Of a stretch of DNA of 64,000 nucleotides, positions 43,731 to 52,752 are shown one piece after another. Made by a program: the position numbers and the translations under genes. A model generated the notes under the pieces. That model worked only from the letters and a program-made list of their open reading frames with translations. It was not told the origin of the DNA and did no database searches. This DNA comes from JBJGXI01 sp045635475. Lineage in GTDB: Bacteria; Bacillota; Bacilli; Bacillales; Amphibacillaceae. The stretch is from the NCBI RefSeq assembly GCF_045635475.1, contig NZ_JBJGXI010000016.1, positions 1 to 64,000 of the forward strand, in the 5' to 3' direction. Position 1 is the stretch's first letter; each line of letters starts with the position of its first letter.

Positions 43731-44539
43731 TGGCAAATTCTCCTGAAGGAAAGATTAAAAGAATTCCGTTAGTTCCGACTCGCACAAAATTATCAATGAC
43801 ATACATTCTAATTGTTGTGATTGGATTTTATATTGCTTCTGCTATTTTTACTGAAGCATATCCTAACAAAATAATATCGGGTATGCCGATTGTTATTGAT
43901 TTTATCGTTCTAGACTTAATACCACCCAATTGGAGTTATGTAGACTCCGTTTTAGAATCTTTAATTGAAACATGGAATATGGCATTAATCGCAACCACTC
44001 TTGCAGCTATTTTTGGCTTACCAATTAGTTTCTTAGCTGCGAAGAACATAAATACTAAAAATGTTTTTTATCAAATTGTTCGTTTCGTGCTTAATATCTT
44101 AAGAACTATACCTGAACTTATTCTTGCTGTTGTATTTGTTGCGTTTATTGGACTTGGTGCCTTAGCGGGTACAATGGCACTATTTGTGTTTTCTTTTGGA
44201 ATACTTGCAAAACTAATTAGTGAAACAATTGAATCAATTGATCCACACCCACTAGAAGCGATTCGAGCTACAGGTGGAAACATTATTCAAGTAATATGGT
44301 ATGGTGTTATGCCACAGATTTTGCCTCAGTTTGTTTCCTATGCACTGTACGTTTTTGAAATTAATGTTCGTGCCTCTGTAGTACTTGGTTTTGTTGGTGC
44401 TGGAGGTATTGGTTTGATCTTGAAACACCAATTGGCGCTTTTTAACTACGGAAACGTCTCTACGATTGTCGTCATGACATTTTTTGCGGTGACAATTATC
44501 GATTTCGTAAGTAACCGATTAAGGGAGCGTTTATTGTAA
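43730..44539 (+). CDS. phnE: Phosphonate-type ABC transporter permease 1
   Basis: A 269-residue membrane protein with about six helices. The binding-protein-dependent permease motif (EAA loop) is PHPLEAIRATGGNIIQVIWYGVMPQ, and the PhnE-typical LRTIPELILAVVFVAFIGLGALAG is present. The end (VLGFVGAGGIGLIL) is the family signature. It should pair with the second permease to form the channel. Its gene overlaps both neighbours, confirming an operon. Confidence 0.92.
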   Translation: MANSPEGKIKRIPLVPTRTKLSMTYILIVVIGFYIASAIFTEAYPNKIISGMPIVIDFIVLDLIPPNWSYVDSVLESLIETWNMALIATTLAAIFGLPISFLAAKNINTKNVFYQIVRFVLNILRTIPELILAVVFVAFIGLGALAGTMALFVFSFGILAKLISETIESIDPHPLEAIRATGGNIIQVIWYGVMPQILPQFVSYALYVFEINVRASVVLGFVGAGGIGLILKHQLALFNYGNVSTIVVMTFFAVTIIDFVSNRLRERLL

Positions 44540-45333
44540 TGGATATTAAAGATATTAAAAAACCAAAAATGAGTATTAAGAGAAGAGTGCAAGTTTTTGT
44601 CATAGCTGCAATATTAATATACTTATACTATGTTGCTTTTACAATGACAGATTTAACATATAGAGGATCGTCCCTAAGTCCTTTGAATGTATTTGAACGT
44701 CTATTTATAGGGCCCTTTACGGATGAAGTTGCCCTATCAAAAATTCCAGAATATATCATGTACATGGTTGAAACTGTAGCTATTGCTTATGCCGGTACAC
44801 TAATTGCTGCTGTTTTAGCAATACCATTCGGTTTTCTATCTGCAAGTAATATGTCAAAGGTTTCCTACATTGGTAAAGCTATATTAAACGGTATTCGTGC
44901 CTTCCCTGAAATTATGCTAGCTATTATTTTCGTTGCTGCAGTTGGTATGGGACCTTACGCTGGTGTACTAGCCATCGGGATTCATTCAATTGGAATGTTA
45001 GGCAAATTATATGCAGAAGTGATTGAATCTATTGACATGAAAGTCATTGAAGCTTTAAAAGCGAATGGTGCCAATCCAATCCAAGTCATGTGGTTTGGAG
45101 TGATTCCGCAAGTTATTCCTTCATTTTCTTCATACGCCATTTATCGATACGAAATTGATGTTCGATCATCAACGATTCTTGGGGTTGTAGGTGCCGGTGG
45201 GATTGGTGCTCCATTAATCTTAGCGTCGTTACAGCGTAAATGGGAAGAAGTAGGAATGATGTTAATTGTAATTATTGTCGTCGTTACGATTATCGATCTT
45301 ATTAGTGGTAAAATCCGCGCTAAAATTGTTTAA
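44539..45333 (+). CDS. phnE: Phosphonate-type ABC transporter permease 2
   Basis: A 264-residue paralogue of the preceding permease. It carries the parallel stretches IRAFPEIMLAIIFVAAVGMGPYAG, MKVIEALKANGANPIQVMWFGVIPQ and ILGVVGAGGIGAPL. A heterodimeric permease pair is common in Bacillus phosphonate or phosphite systems. No C-P lyase, phosphonatase or phosphite dehydrogenase gene follows, so the ligand cannot be decided from context. A strong terminator ends the operon. Confidence 0.92.
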   Translation: MDIKDIKKPKMSIKRRVQVFVIAAILIYLYYVAFTMTDLTYRGSSLSPLNVFERLFIGPFTDEVALSKIPEYIMYMVETVAIAYAGTLIAAVLAIPFGFLSASNMSKVSYIGKAILNGIRAFPEIMLAIIFVAAVGMGPYAGVLAIGIHSIGMLGKLYAEVIESIDMKVIEALKANGANPIQVMWFGVIPQVIPSFSSYAIYRYEIDVRSSTILGVVGAGGIGAPLILASLQRKWEEVGMMLIVIIVVVTIIDLISGKIRAKIV

Positions 45334-45335
45334 TT

Positions 45336-45366
45336 AAAAACACCGGGCAATATGCCCGGTGTTTTT
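45336..45366 (+). terminator. phn operon terminator
   Basis: AAAAACACCGGGCA pairs perfectly with TGCCCGGTGTTTTT around a three-base loop, directly after the stop codon. Confidence 0.92.
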
Positions 45367-45578
45367 AATTACTAGAGATAGCTTATATTCCTTGCCATAT
45401 ATCCCCTTATAATACTCGGAACACATACTTCCCCATATTCTTCATTCAAAGCTAATCACTTTTAAAATACATTGAATTTCTGTAAGATATGTATTTAGAC
45501 TTTCGAAATAATTTTTCCCGAAAGAAGTGATCCGCTATCTCCGCCGAAGAAAAACAAATCAAGCAAAACTTATTTATC

Positions 45579-46766
45579 ATGTGGTTTGCCAACTTCTTCA
45601 TTGCAGGAAGTATTACAATGGTATTACCGTTCTTATCTTTATATATTGAAACCCTTGGGAACTTCAGTAACGATTACGTACAACACTGGTCTGGCTTAAC
45701 TTTTGGTATCACGTTTGTAGCAGCATTCATCTTTTCACCTATATGGGGTAAAATTGGTGACCGCTATGGCCGAAAACATATTCTTGTCTTATCGGGGTTT
45801 GGTTTGGCGATATCCGTATTGTTGATGGGGTTTGTAACGAATGTTTGGCAACTTTTTGGTCTTCGCTTATTCATGGGTGTATTTACTGGATTTATATCGA
45901 TGTCACAAGCATTAATTTCTACACAGACACCGAAGCATATTGCCGGAAAAGTGTTGGGCACATTACAGACCGGGAGTGTTACTGGAAGTTTATTCGGCCC
46001 TTTAATAGGTGGTGGAATCGCAGATGCGATTGGTTATGGAACGACATTTCAACTTGTTTCCATTACATTAATCATATCTTCTTTACTCGTGCTGTTCGGT
46101 ATTAATGAATATAAAATTAAATCCGAAGCTAATGCAAAAACTAATTATTCTAGTAAAGAAGTATTATCACATATTACAAAGCGACCAGTGCTATTAACAG
46201 TTATGTTCGTTTCTTTATTTATTCAGATTGCACATTTCAGTATTCAACCGATTTTATCTTTATATGTTTCTGAACTGCACGGTCCCGCACATATCGCTCT
46301 GTTTTCCGGTATTGCTTTCTCTGCTGCAGGACTTGGCAATCTACTAATGACAAGAAGATGGGGGAGGATTGCTGATCGTGTTGGTTATATAAAGATTCTC
46401 ATCTTCTTATTATTTATGGCTGGGATTGTCTATTTCCCAGGTGCCTTTGTCACCAACCTTTGGCAACTTATAGCTCTAAGGTTTATGCTTGGTATCGCAA
46501 TTGGCGGAATTATCCCTGTACGTATAGCTTACATTAGACAAGAGGCACCGATTGCTATGCAAGGAGAAGTGCTTGGCTATAATACGAGCATACGTTTTTT
46601 TGGTAACATCATCGGACCGATTCTTGGAGGTACTATTGCTGGTTATTTTGGATTTTCAGCGGTGTTTTTTGTTACTAGCTCCTTACTAGTTGCCTGTGGC
46701 ATTTTCTTACTTTACGCTAAATATAAAAGCACGCAAGTAGTGAATCAGCATTCACCGTCTATATAA
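45579..46766 (+). CDS. MFS transporter (multidrug efflux type)
   Basis: A 395-residue, 12-helix major facilitator. The loop 2-3 motif GKIGDRYGRKH is present, with GSLFGPLIGGGIADAIGYG (motif C region of the drug-proton antiporters) and a repeated GRIADRVGY in the second half. The ATG at 45579 begins inside helix one and has no ribosome binding site. In-frame codons upstream encode SAEEKQIKQNLFI, a normal N-terminus for this family, preceded by an ATC at 45537 where an ATG would be expected. The gene may use ATC, be misread or be damaged. Confidence 0.82.
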   Translation: MWFANFFIAGSITMVLPFLSLYIETLGNFSNDYVQHWSGLTFGITFVAAFIFSPIWGKIGDRYGRKHILVLSGFGLAISVLLMGFVTNVWQLFGLRLFMGVFTGFISMSQALISTQTPKHIAGKVLGTLQTGSVTGSLFGPLIGGGIADAIGYGTTFQLVSITLIISSLLVLFGINEYKIKSEANAKTNYSSKEVLSHITKRPVLLTVMFVSLFIQIAHFSIQPILSLYVSELHGPAHIALFSGIAFSAAGLGNLLMTRRWGRIADRVGYIKILIFLLFMAGIVYFPGAFVTNLWQLIALRFMLGIAIGGIIPVRIAYIRQEAPIAMQGEVLGYNTSIRFFGNIIGPILGGTIAGYFGFSAVFFVTSSLLVACGIFLLYAKYKSTQVVNQHSPSI

Positions 46767-46770
46767 TTAA

Positions 46771-46798
46771 AAGGGCCCGTGACGTGTCACAGGCCCTT
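46771..46798. terminator. Shared terminator of the MFS and DUF1002 genes
   Basis: AAGGGCC pairs with GGCCCTT, enclosing GTGAC/GTCAC. It lies between two converging genes and is symmetric enough to serve both. Confidence 0.75.
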
Positions 46799-46805
46799 CA
46801 TCTTT

Positions 46806-47708
46806 TTAATTAAATAAGTTAGCTATTGCTTGGAAAATGTTCCTAAAAAAGTTTCCGACACTTTCCCAAAAGCCTTTATCACCGGCAACTTCTTGTATGC
46901 GATCTTTTATCGTATTCGCTAGGTCATTGAGTTGATTCGTTACTTGATCAAAATCAATATTGATTGAGCGCATTTTTTCAAATAGCTCTATTAGTCTGTT
47001 TAAATCGTCTTGGTTTAACTCAATATTCAACCGATCAAGCTGTTCCTGAATAATTCTTTCTACATCCTCTTTTGTAGCAGGGTTTTGCTCTGCAATAGCT
47101 TGCTTAATCGCTGTTAACAATTCACTAACCTTCGCTTGATCTAGCCCTTCCTGCTCCGCTAGATCAGTTGCAACCCCTAGTTCTTCATTTGCGACTTCCA
47201 TACGATCTTGATCAAGGGATTCCCCATCAACATTGTATGCTTTATAAATACCCGTTAACGCCGAATGTCCACTCACCTTTAGTGGAGATGCTACTTCTAC
47301 TTCCGCGTTTTCAATGCCTGCTGTAAGTAAAGCATTAGCATACATTTCTTTTGTAACTTCCGTAATATTTTCCGGATTGACAATCGTGACATTAAGTCCA
47401 TTGCCGTCTTCTTTGCGTGTAATTTTTGCCGAAGAGTACATATTCGCACTCGGGTCACCATTAATATAATTGACTAAATCTTCCGCTGTAACAATTAGTT
47501 CTTGCACTTGTGAAGGGTCGTCTATATTTAATAGCTCTCGCACCTGTTGTTTTTGATCTTCATTTAACGTTTCCCCATACACAACAATCGGTTGGCCAAA
47601 TTTTTCATTTATACTATCCGTACTAGCGTTTACGTTTAATGACGTTACTAAGTTAACCATTAAGGCTAAGCCTAGTATCACTGAGATGAGAAGAAACTTC
47701 TTTTTCAT
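46806..47708 (-). CDS. Secreted DUF1002 protein (YpuA-like)
   Basis: A 300-residue exported protein. The signal peptide (about 1-28, ending NVNAS) precedes the DUF1002 domain (about 35-265), with VVYGETLNEDQKQQVRELL and VSGHSALTGIYKAYNVDG typical of Bacillus YpuA. An amphipathic C-terminal stretch follows (GFWESVGNFFRNIFQAIANLFN). Function in Bacillus is unclear; an envelope role is assumed. GGAGAAAGATGG precedes the ATG. Confidence 0.88.
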   Translation of the reverse strand: MKKKFLLISVILGLALMVNLVTSLNVNASTDSINEKFGQPIVVYGETLNEDQKQQVRELLNIDDPSQVQELIVTAEDLVNYINGDPSANMYSSAKITRKEDGNGLNVTIVNPENITEVTKEMYANALLTAGIENAEVEVASPLKVSGHSALTGIYKAYNVDGESLDQDRMEVANEELGVATDLAEQEGLDQAKVSELLTAIKQAIAEQNPATKEDVERIIQEQLDRLNIELNQDDLNRLIELFEKMRSINIDFDQVTNQLNDLANTIKDRIQEVAGDKGFWESVGNFFRNIFQAIANLFN

Positions 47709-47814
47709 TCCATCTTTCTCCTTTTTTTCATAGATTTGCTACGCCTTTATTATGCTTGTTTTTCTTCAATTTTAAAAGTATTTATTTTCAGACATATCAT
47801 TCTTTGAATGTTTC

Positions 47815-47900
47815 TGCTTTCGTAGTTGAAGTAAAATCCAACGTAATTTGAGAGTGCTTGCCCCGATCCGGAAATGCACTTCGCTTTCCGCGGGGGGCTA
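47815..47900. repeat. Truncated mosaic element, copy R4
   Basis: The left part of the repeated element: TTTCGTAGTTGAAGTAAAAT, then TTTGAGAGTGCTTGCCCCGA, then GGAAATGCACTTCGC and GCGGGGGGCTA. It ends abruptly at about 47900, where the transporter remnant begins. Confidence 0.7.
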
Positions 47901-47910
47901 TTTGGACTCT

Positions 47911-48133
47911 CAATTAACAGATGACCCAGCCGATGGAATCGGCTTTTCTGGGCTTTTGCATTAGCACTTCCAACGACCGCTTTATTGTTTATTGGTGGTT
48001 GAATACCCTATAGACATTTACGATTATCATTGCTTTGCCTTCTGTTGGCATTATGGTCTTGTTAGTCTTTTCTTTTTTGAAATTAATTGAGAATCAAAAG
48101 TGGCTATTTACTTGGAGACCGCAGGCGGGGTGA
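47911..48133 (+). pseudogene. C-terminal remnant of a BCCT (glycine betaine) transporter
   Basis: The frame from about 47928 encodes SRWNRLFWAFALALPTTALLFIGG. After a one-base shift the next frame continues LNTL-stop-TFTIIIALPSVGIMVLLVFSFLKLI to a stop at 48131. Together these follow the BCCT signature around helices 10-12 (FWG...LLF.GGLNALQT.SIIAALPF...), with the expected Gln codon changed to TAG. Everything upstream is missing, cut off at the repeat fragment R4. This is a dead osmolyte transporter gene. Confidence 0.65.
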
Positions 48134-48162
48134 TATGGGATCCTACAGTTTTAAAAGAATTG

Positions 48163-48199
48163 AATTCACCTATCCTAAATTTTTTAGCATAGGTGAATT
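48163..48199 (-). terminator. ridA terminator
   Basis: AATTCACCTAT pairs perfectly with ATAGGTGAATT, ten bases beyond the ridA stop codon. Confidence 0.75.
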
Positions 48200-48208
48200 T
48201 ACAACTAC

Positions 48209-48583
48209 CTACCGTTTTGCAATAACTTCCATTTCGATACTTACGCCTTTTGGCAGCTTACTCACTTCTACTGTTGCTCTTGCCGGATAAGGCTCTTGTA
48301 AAAATGTAGCATACACTTCATTAATTTTCGCAAAATCATCCATGTTCGTAATAAAAATGGTGAATTTGGCTACGTTCGCAAACGTTAAGCCCGCTTCTGT
48401 TAATATAGCGCTAAGATTTTTCATCACTTGTGCCGTTTGTGCTTCAATTCCCTCTGCAACTTCTCCAGTTTCTGGAATGATCGGAATTTGTCCCGATACA
48501 AACACTAAATCTCCTAAATCAATCGCTTGAGAATATGGTCCGAGTGCTTGTGGTGCTTCATTTGTATAAATTGCTTTAACCAA
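48209..48583 (-). CDS. ridA: RidA/YabJ-type enamine/imine deaminase
   Basis: A 124-residue protein that hydrolyses reactive enamines and imines formed by PLP enzymes. The RidA signature is complete: APQALGPYSQAIDLGDLVFVSGQIP, the catalytic Arg in YPARATVEVSKLPKGVSIEMEVIA, and KNLSAILTEAGLTFANV. It acts as a cytoplasmic trimer. It is a single-gene unit with its own terminator. Confidence 0.93.
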   Translation of the reverse strand: MVKAIYTNEAPQALGPYSQAIDLGDLVFVSGQIPIIPETGEVAEGIEAQTAQVMKNLSAILTEAGLTFANVAKFTIFITNMDDFAKINEVYATFLQEPYPARATVEVSKLPKGVSIEMEVIAKR

Positions 48584-48740
48584 TGTAATAACATCCTTTC
48601 TATTTAAAAGATAGAGAAACTAATAATCAAATTCTACCACAGTTTCGATTTTGATATAGAATTAACGCTTATCATAACTTTTGCTCCATGCGTGGTTGTC
48701 TATTATGATAAAGATAAAGAGGATGAGGAGTTGTTTATAT

Positions 48741-49142
48741 ATGCTAGCACAATTTCATTTACAAACATCTGCACATGCACAAATGATCGAAATTACTACA
48801 GAATTAGAAAAATGGATTCGTTCGGAGGGGATAGATAATGGGATTATGATCGTTTCTTCCTTACATACAACAGCAGGCATTACAGTAAATGAAAATGCTG
48901 ACCCAGATGTGAAAACTGACTTTCTGCGGCGTTTAGAGGAAGTTTATCCATGGGAACATCCAAAGGACATGCATATGGAAGGAAATACGGCGTCACATTT
49001 AAAAACGAGCACCGTCGGTCATGCACAAACTCTAATTATCTCTAACGGACAACTCGTATTAGGCACATGGCAAGGTGTTTATTTTTGCGAATTTGATGGA
49101 CCAAGAAATAGAAAATATACTGTAAAGGTGATTGAAGGCTGA
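48741..49142 (+). CDS. YjbQ family protein (secondary thiamine-phosphate synthase-like)
   Basis: A 133-residue member of the YjbQ/UPF0047 family. Visible motifs: VSSLHTTAGITVNENADPDVKTDFLRRLEEVYPW, HMEGNTASHLKTSTVGHAQTLIISNGQLVLGTWQGVYFCEFDGPR. Some members complement thiamine-phosphate synthase defects, but the native role is unsettled. The start at 48741 (MLAQF) is chosen for the GAGGAG upstream and the usual length of about 135 residues; an in-frame ATG 60 bases earlier gives an unlikely leader. Confidence 0.88.
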   Translation: MLAQFHLQTSAHAQMIEITTELEKWIRSEGIDNGIMIVSSLHTTAGITVNENADPDVKTDFLRRLEEVYPWEHPKDMHMEGNTASHLKTSTVGHAQTLIISNGQLVLGTWQGVYFCEFDGPRNRKYTVKVIEG

Positions 49143-49148
49143 ACAATT

Positions 49149-49177
49149 AACCCCATGCCGTGAAAAATCATGGGGTT
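49149..49177. terminator. Bidirectional terminator between yjbQ and araR
   Basis: AACCCCATG pairs with CATGGGGTT, between two converging genes. Confidence 0.8.
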
Positions 49178-49183
49178 AGTAGT

Positions 49184-50293
49184 CTAATTTAATCGCATTG
49201 TCGAGCTACGTTCCACTAAGTTTGACTCGTAAATGACTGATTCTGGTTTACTTTTAGATTCATCACCCTCGTTGCTTTCTACTAAAGAAAGTATCATTTT
49301 TCCAGCCATGACTCCCATTTCTGCTTTAGGGTGTTCGATCGTGGTTAACTTCACTTCAGAAACATTTGCTAAAAATGAGTCATCAAATCCAACGATAGAA
49401 ATATCGTTAGGAACTTGTAAATCCATGTCTCTCAATACGTGGAGCAAGTTGATTGCCAGTTCATCATTGTAGCAAACGATTGCTGTTGGCTTGTTCTCAG
49501 CTGATGACAATGATTTGCGCAATGCTTCTGCAGGTTTTATAAGCTTTTCACTCGTATTATAGGTAACGATATTATTCGGATTAATCGACAAACCGTTTTG
49601 GCGATGGGCTTTAATATATCCTTTCATCCGTCTCGTGCCTTGTATATCATCCGTTTTGAATATGCCTAAAATTTCTCGATGTCCTAAATCAATTAAGTGT
49701 TGTGTTTGATTTTTACCGCCTTGTTCATCATTGATGGTGATACTTATTGGCTCTAATTCATCATAAAATGAATTTATCATAATATAAGGGATCTCAAGTC
49801 GCTCCAGATTTAAGTAGTAATTTAAATTCGGATTAGATACCGCACTTTTCGTAGGTTCAATAATAATGCCATCAAATTGTTGTGTAAGTATCTTTTCTAA
49901 TATCTGCTTCTCAACATGATGGTCGTTATTCGTACTAAATAGCGATACATGGTAGCCCTGGTCACTTAAATATGATTCTGCTCCGCGGATAATCGATGGA
50001 AATATATAATCTGAAATATACGTTGTAATGATTGCAATATTTTTATATTGTTCTCTATTGCTTAGCGGCGTTTCTTCTTTTGATCGATCGGCACAAAACG
50101 TACCTGATCCCTGCTTTCGATACAGCCAGCCTTGGTTAACCAGATCTCCGATTGCTAATCTGACCGTATGCCGACTTACACCGAATTGCTTCATAATCTC
50201 TGATTCTGAACTTATCTTTTGATGAGGTAAGAACGATCCATCTAATATTTTAGATTTAATTGCTTGTTTTACTATATTGTATTTTGTTTCCAT
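49184..50293 (-). CDS. araR: Arabinose operon repressor AraR
   Basis: A 369-residue chimeric regulator with a GntR-type winged helix DNA-binding domain at the N-terminus (about 5-75: GSFLPHQKISSESEIMKQFGVSRHTVRLAIGDL) fused to a LacI/GalR-type sugar-binding domain (about 85-365: IAIITTYISDYIFPSIIRGAE; ISIVGFDDSFLA). This fusion is diagnostic for Bacillus AraR, which represses arabinose genes until L-arabinose binds. It lies downstream of araA but has its own AraR-like site just upstream and AraR sites also precede araD, fitting autoregulation. Confidence 0.93.
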   Translation of the reverse strand: METKYNIVKQAIKSKILDGSFLPHQKISSESEIMKQFGVSRHTVRLAIGDLVNQGWLYRKQGSGTFCADRSKEETPLSNREQYKNIAIITTYISDYIFPSIIRGAESYLSDQGYHVSLFSTNNDHHVEKQILEKILTQQFDGIIIEPTKSAVSNPNLNYYLNLERLEIPYIMINSFYDELEPISITINDEQGGKNQTQHLIDLGHREILGIFKTDDIQGTRRMKGYIKAHRQNGLSINPNNIVTYNTSEKLIKPAEALRKSLSSAENKPTAIVCYNDELAINLLHVLRDMDLQVPNDISIVGFDDSFLANVSEVKLTTIEHPKAEMGVMAGKMILSLVESNEGDESKSKPESVIYESNLVERSSTMRLN

Positions 50294-50331
50294 TATACTT
50301 ACACCCCAAATTTGCTAATCAATTTGTAATA

Positions 50332-50347
50332 GTTATCCGTATAAGTA
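50332..50347 (-). promoter_or_regulatory. AraR operator upstream of araR
   Basis: GTTATCCGTATAAGTA contains TTATcCGTATAA, one mismatch from the AraR core TTATACGTATAA. It lies about 40 bases before the araR start. Confidence 0.65.
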
Positions 50348-50407
50348 GAGCATACCATATTAACTAATGGTTGGCATTAAGTCAAAACACATCTAGTTAA
50401 AAAAATA

Positions 50408-50434
50408 TAGAGACTGCATCGTCTGCAATCTCTA
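50408..50434 (-). terminator. araA terminator
   Basis: TAGAGACTGCA pairs with TGCAATCTCTA (one G-U) and is followed by TATTTTTTTAAC on the minus strand. Confidence 0.85.
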
Positions 50435-50450
50435 CATGCTTTGATTCTAC

Positions 50451-51935
50451 TTATCGCCAAACTTGATTACTTAACTTTAACTCGTTTCGCAGTTGTCTGA
50501 GGTTTGTATTAGCATCGATTACAACACACTCAATTCCAGCCATGTCCGCAAAATCATAAAGCTGTTCTGTTGTTACCTCAAAAGAAAATACGGTATGGTG
50601 CGCTCCACCAGCATAGATCCATGCTTCTGTAGCTTCACTTAATGATGGTTCTGGCTTCCACAATACTTTTGCTACAGGTAAGTTAGGCGTCTCAATCGTT
50701 GGTTGTTCTGCTTTCACTTCATTGATCACTAGACGGTATCTGCCGCCCAATTCAATTAGGGAGGCATTAACTGCTTCTCCTCCTCTACCATCAAACACTA
50801 ATCGAGCTGGATCTTCTTTACCACCTATACCTAATGGGTTGACGACAATTTTAGGTTTTGTTGCCGAAACTGTTGGACAAATCTCAAGCATGTGTGATCC
50901 AAGAATCATTTCGTTACCCGGCTCTAAATGGTACGTATAATCTTCCATAAATGAAGTACCTTTATTAGCAGCGATTACTTTCATAACACGTAACAATGCT
51001 GCTGTCCGCCAGTCACCTTCACCAGCAAAACCATAGCCTTCAGCCATTAATCGTTGTGCTGCTAATCCTGGAAGCTGTTTCATGCCATGCAAATCTTCAA
51101 AGTTTGTCGTAAACGCATTATAATTTCGTGCTGATAAGAATGCTTTTAGCCCTAGTTCAATGCGAGCTTGCTCCATGATCGAGTCTCTAATTGAACCTGC
51201 CTCGCTTGCTTCTGCAGGAAGCTCATACAATTCATTGTACTCACCGAAAAGCTGTTCCAATTGTTGTTCAGTAACTTTATTCATTTCCTCAACTAAATCA
51301 CCAATGCCATAGTAATCTACTGTCCAGCCAAATTTAATCTGTGCTTCTACTTTATCTCCATCGGTAACAGCTACATTACGCATATTATCACCGAACCGTG
51401 CTACGCGGATATTAGGACCTTCTGTAAACGATACAGCTGTCTTCATCCAGTTACCTATTTTTTGTAACACTTCGGTGTTTTGCCAATGACCGACAACTAC
51501 TCTACGGGGAATATTCATTCTTGTACCAATAAATCCATATTCTCTATCACCGTGAGCAGCTTGATTTAGATTCATAAAATCCATATCAATTTTACCCCAA
51601 GGAATGTCACGATTATATTGGGTATGCAAGTGTAATAACGGCTTTTGTAGTGCACCCAGCCCAGCTATCCACATCTTCGCTGGTGAAAAGGTGTGCATCC
51701 AAGTTACTAAACCAGCACAGTTTTCATCCGCATTCGCTTCAAGCATAAGCTTACGAATATCTGTAGAATTTGTTAAAACTGCTTTAAATTCAACCGGATA
51801 CGGTAGATCTCCTTGCTTATTTAAACCTTCGACTATTTCTTTTGAGTGAGACTCTACTTCTCTTATTGCATCGTCTCCGTATAAGTGCTGACTACCTGTA
51901 ACAAACCAAAATTCATATGGCTTTAAAGTTAACAT
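50451..51935 (-). CDS. araA: L-arabinose isomerase
   Basis: A 494-residue Mn-dependent isomerase converting L-arabinose to L-ribulose. The family start YEFWFVTGSQHLYGDDAIREV is present, as are VTWMHTFSPAKMWI, HLHTQYNRDIPW, TNFEDLHGMKQLPGLAAQRLMAEGYGFAGEGDW (catalytic Glu and metal ligands) and GSHMLEICPTV. It follows araD by 62 bases in the same operon. AGGAGGAA precedes the ATG. Cytoplasmic. Confidence 0.97.
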   Translation of the reverse strand: MLTLKPYEFWFVTGSQHLYGDDAIREVESHSKEIVEGLNKQGDLPYPVEFKAVLTNSTDIRKLMLEANADENCAGLVTWMHTFSPAKMWIAGLGALQKPLLHLHTQYNRDIPWGKIDMDFMNLNQAAHGDREYGFIGTRMNIPRRVVVGHWQNTEVLQKIGNWMKTAVSFTEGPNIRVARFGDNMRNVAVTDGDKVEAQIKFGWTVDYYGIGDLVEEMNKVTEQQLEQLFGEYNELYELPAEASEAGSIRDSIMEQARIELGLKAFLSARNYNAFTTNFEDLHGMKQLPGLAAQRLMAEGYGFAGEGDWRTAALLRVMKVIAANKGTSFMEDYTYHLEPGNEMILGSHMLEICPTVSATKPKIVVNPLGIGGKEDPARLVFDGRGGEAVNASLIELGGRYRLVINEVKAEQPTIETPNLPVAKVLWKPEPSLSEATEAWIYAGGAHHTVFSFEVTTEQLYDFADMAGIECVVIDANTNLRQLRNELKLSNQVWR

Positions 51936-51997
51936 TGTATTTCCTCCTAGTTTTTATTGTTGTCATTTTAATAGATTTATATATTAATTGCTTCTTA

Positions 51998-52702
51998 TTA
52001 TTTCTTCTGTCCATAATAAGCATTCGCACCATGCTTACGTAAATAATGTTTATCCAATAATACTTGATCCATTGGCGGTACATCTGGATTTATCTGGTAC
52101 GAGTGATATGCCATTTTTGCGACCTCTTCTAGGACTACAGCATTGTGTACAGCTTGTTTTGCATCTTTCCCCCAGTTAAATGGGGCATGACTGTGTACTA
52201 ACACACCAGGTATTTCAAGTGGATTAATATCGTTAAATGTTTCCACAATCACATTCCCTGTTTCTAGTTCATAAGCACCTTGAATCTCTTGTTCTGTCAT
52301 TCTACGCGTAACAGGAACCGTGCCATAATAATAGTCTGCTTGGGTTGTTCCTAATGCAGGTATCGACTTTCCAGCCTGCGCCCATGACGTCGCCCACGGA
52401 GAATGTGTATGTACAATCCCTCCTATACCAGGAAAGTTCTTATAAAGCACTAAATGCGTAGGTGTGTCAGAAGATGGCTTTAAATCGCCTTCCACAACAT
52501 TTCCATCTAAATCGACTACGACCATATCATTCACTGTTAATTTTTCATAATCAATTCCACTCGGTTTAATGACTACTAGTTTTGACTTTTCATCGTAACC
52601 GCTCACATTACCCCAGGTAAAAGTTACTAGCCCATGTTTAGGGAGCTCTAAGTTGGCTTCAAGTACTTGTTGTTTTAAATTTTCTAGCATTTGCGTCCTC
52701 AC
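51998..52702 (-). CDS. araD: L-ribulose-5-phosphate 4-epimerase
   Basis: A 234-residue class II aldolase-fold epimerase converting L-ribulose 5-phosphate to D-xylulose 5-phosphate. Motifs: GLVTFTWGNVSGYD, metal-binding HTHSPWATSWAQ and LVHSHAPFNWG, and HNAVVLEEVAKMAY. It is the first gene of an araD-araA operon behind two AraR operators. Ribulokinase (araB), needed between the two enzymes, is not in the window. Confidence 0.96.
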   Translation of the reverse strand: MRTQMLENLKQQVLEANLELPKHGLVTFTWGNVSGYDEKSKLVVIKPSGIDYEKLTVNDMVVVDLDGNVVEGDLKPSSDTPTHLVLYKNFPGIGGIVHTHSPWATSWAQAGKSIPALGTTQADYYYGTVPVTRRMTEQEIQGAYELETGNVIVETFNDINPLEIPGVLVHSHAPFNWGKDAKQAVHNAVVLEEVAKMAYHSYQINPDVPPMDQVLLDKHYLRKHGANAYYGQKK

Positions 52703-52721
52703 CTTCCGTTATAAACACTTA

Positions 52722-52737
52722 ACTTATACGTACATCT
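52722..52737 (-). promoter_or_regulatory. AraR operator 2 of araDA
   Basis: ACTTATACGTACATCT carries a TTATACGTACAT core. Its centre lies 42 bp from that of the partner site at 52764, four helical turns, which suits cooperative AraR binding. Confidence 0.7.
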
Positions 52738-52752
52738 TATTCTGTTGATTTT

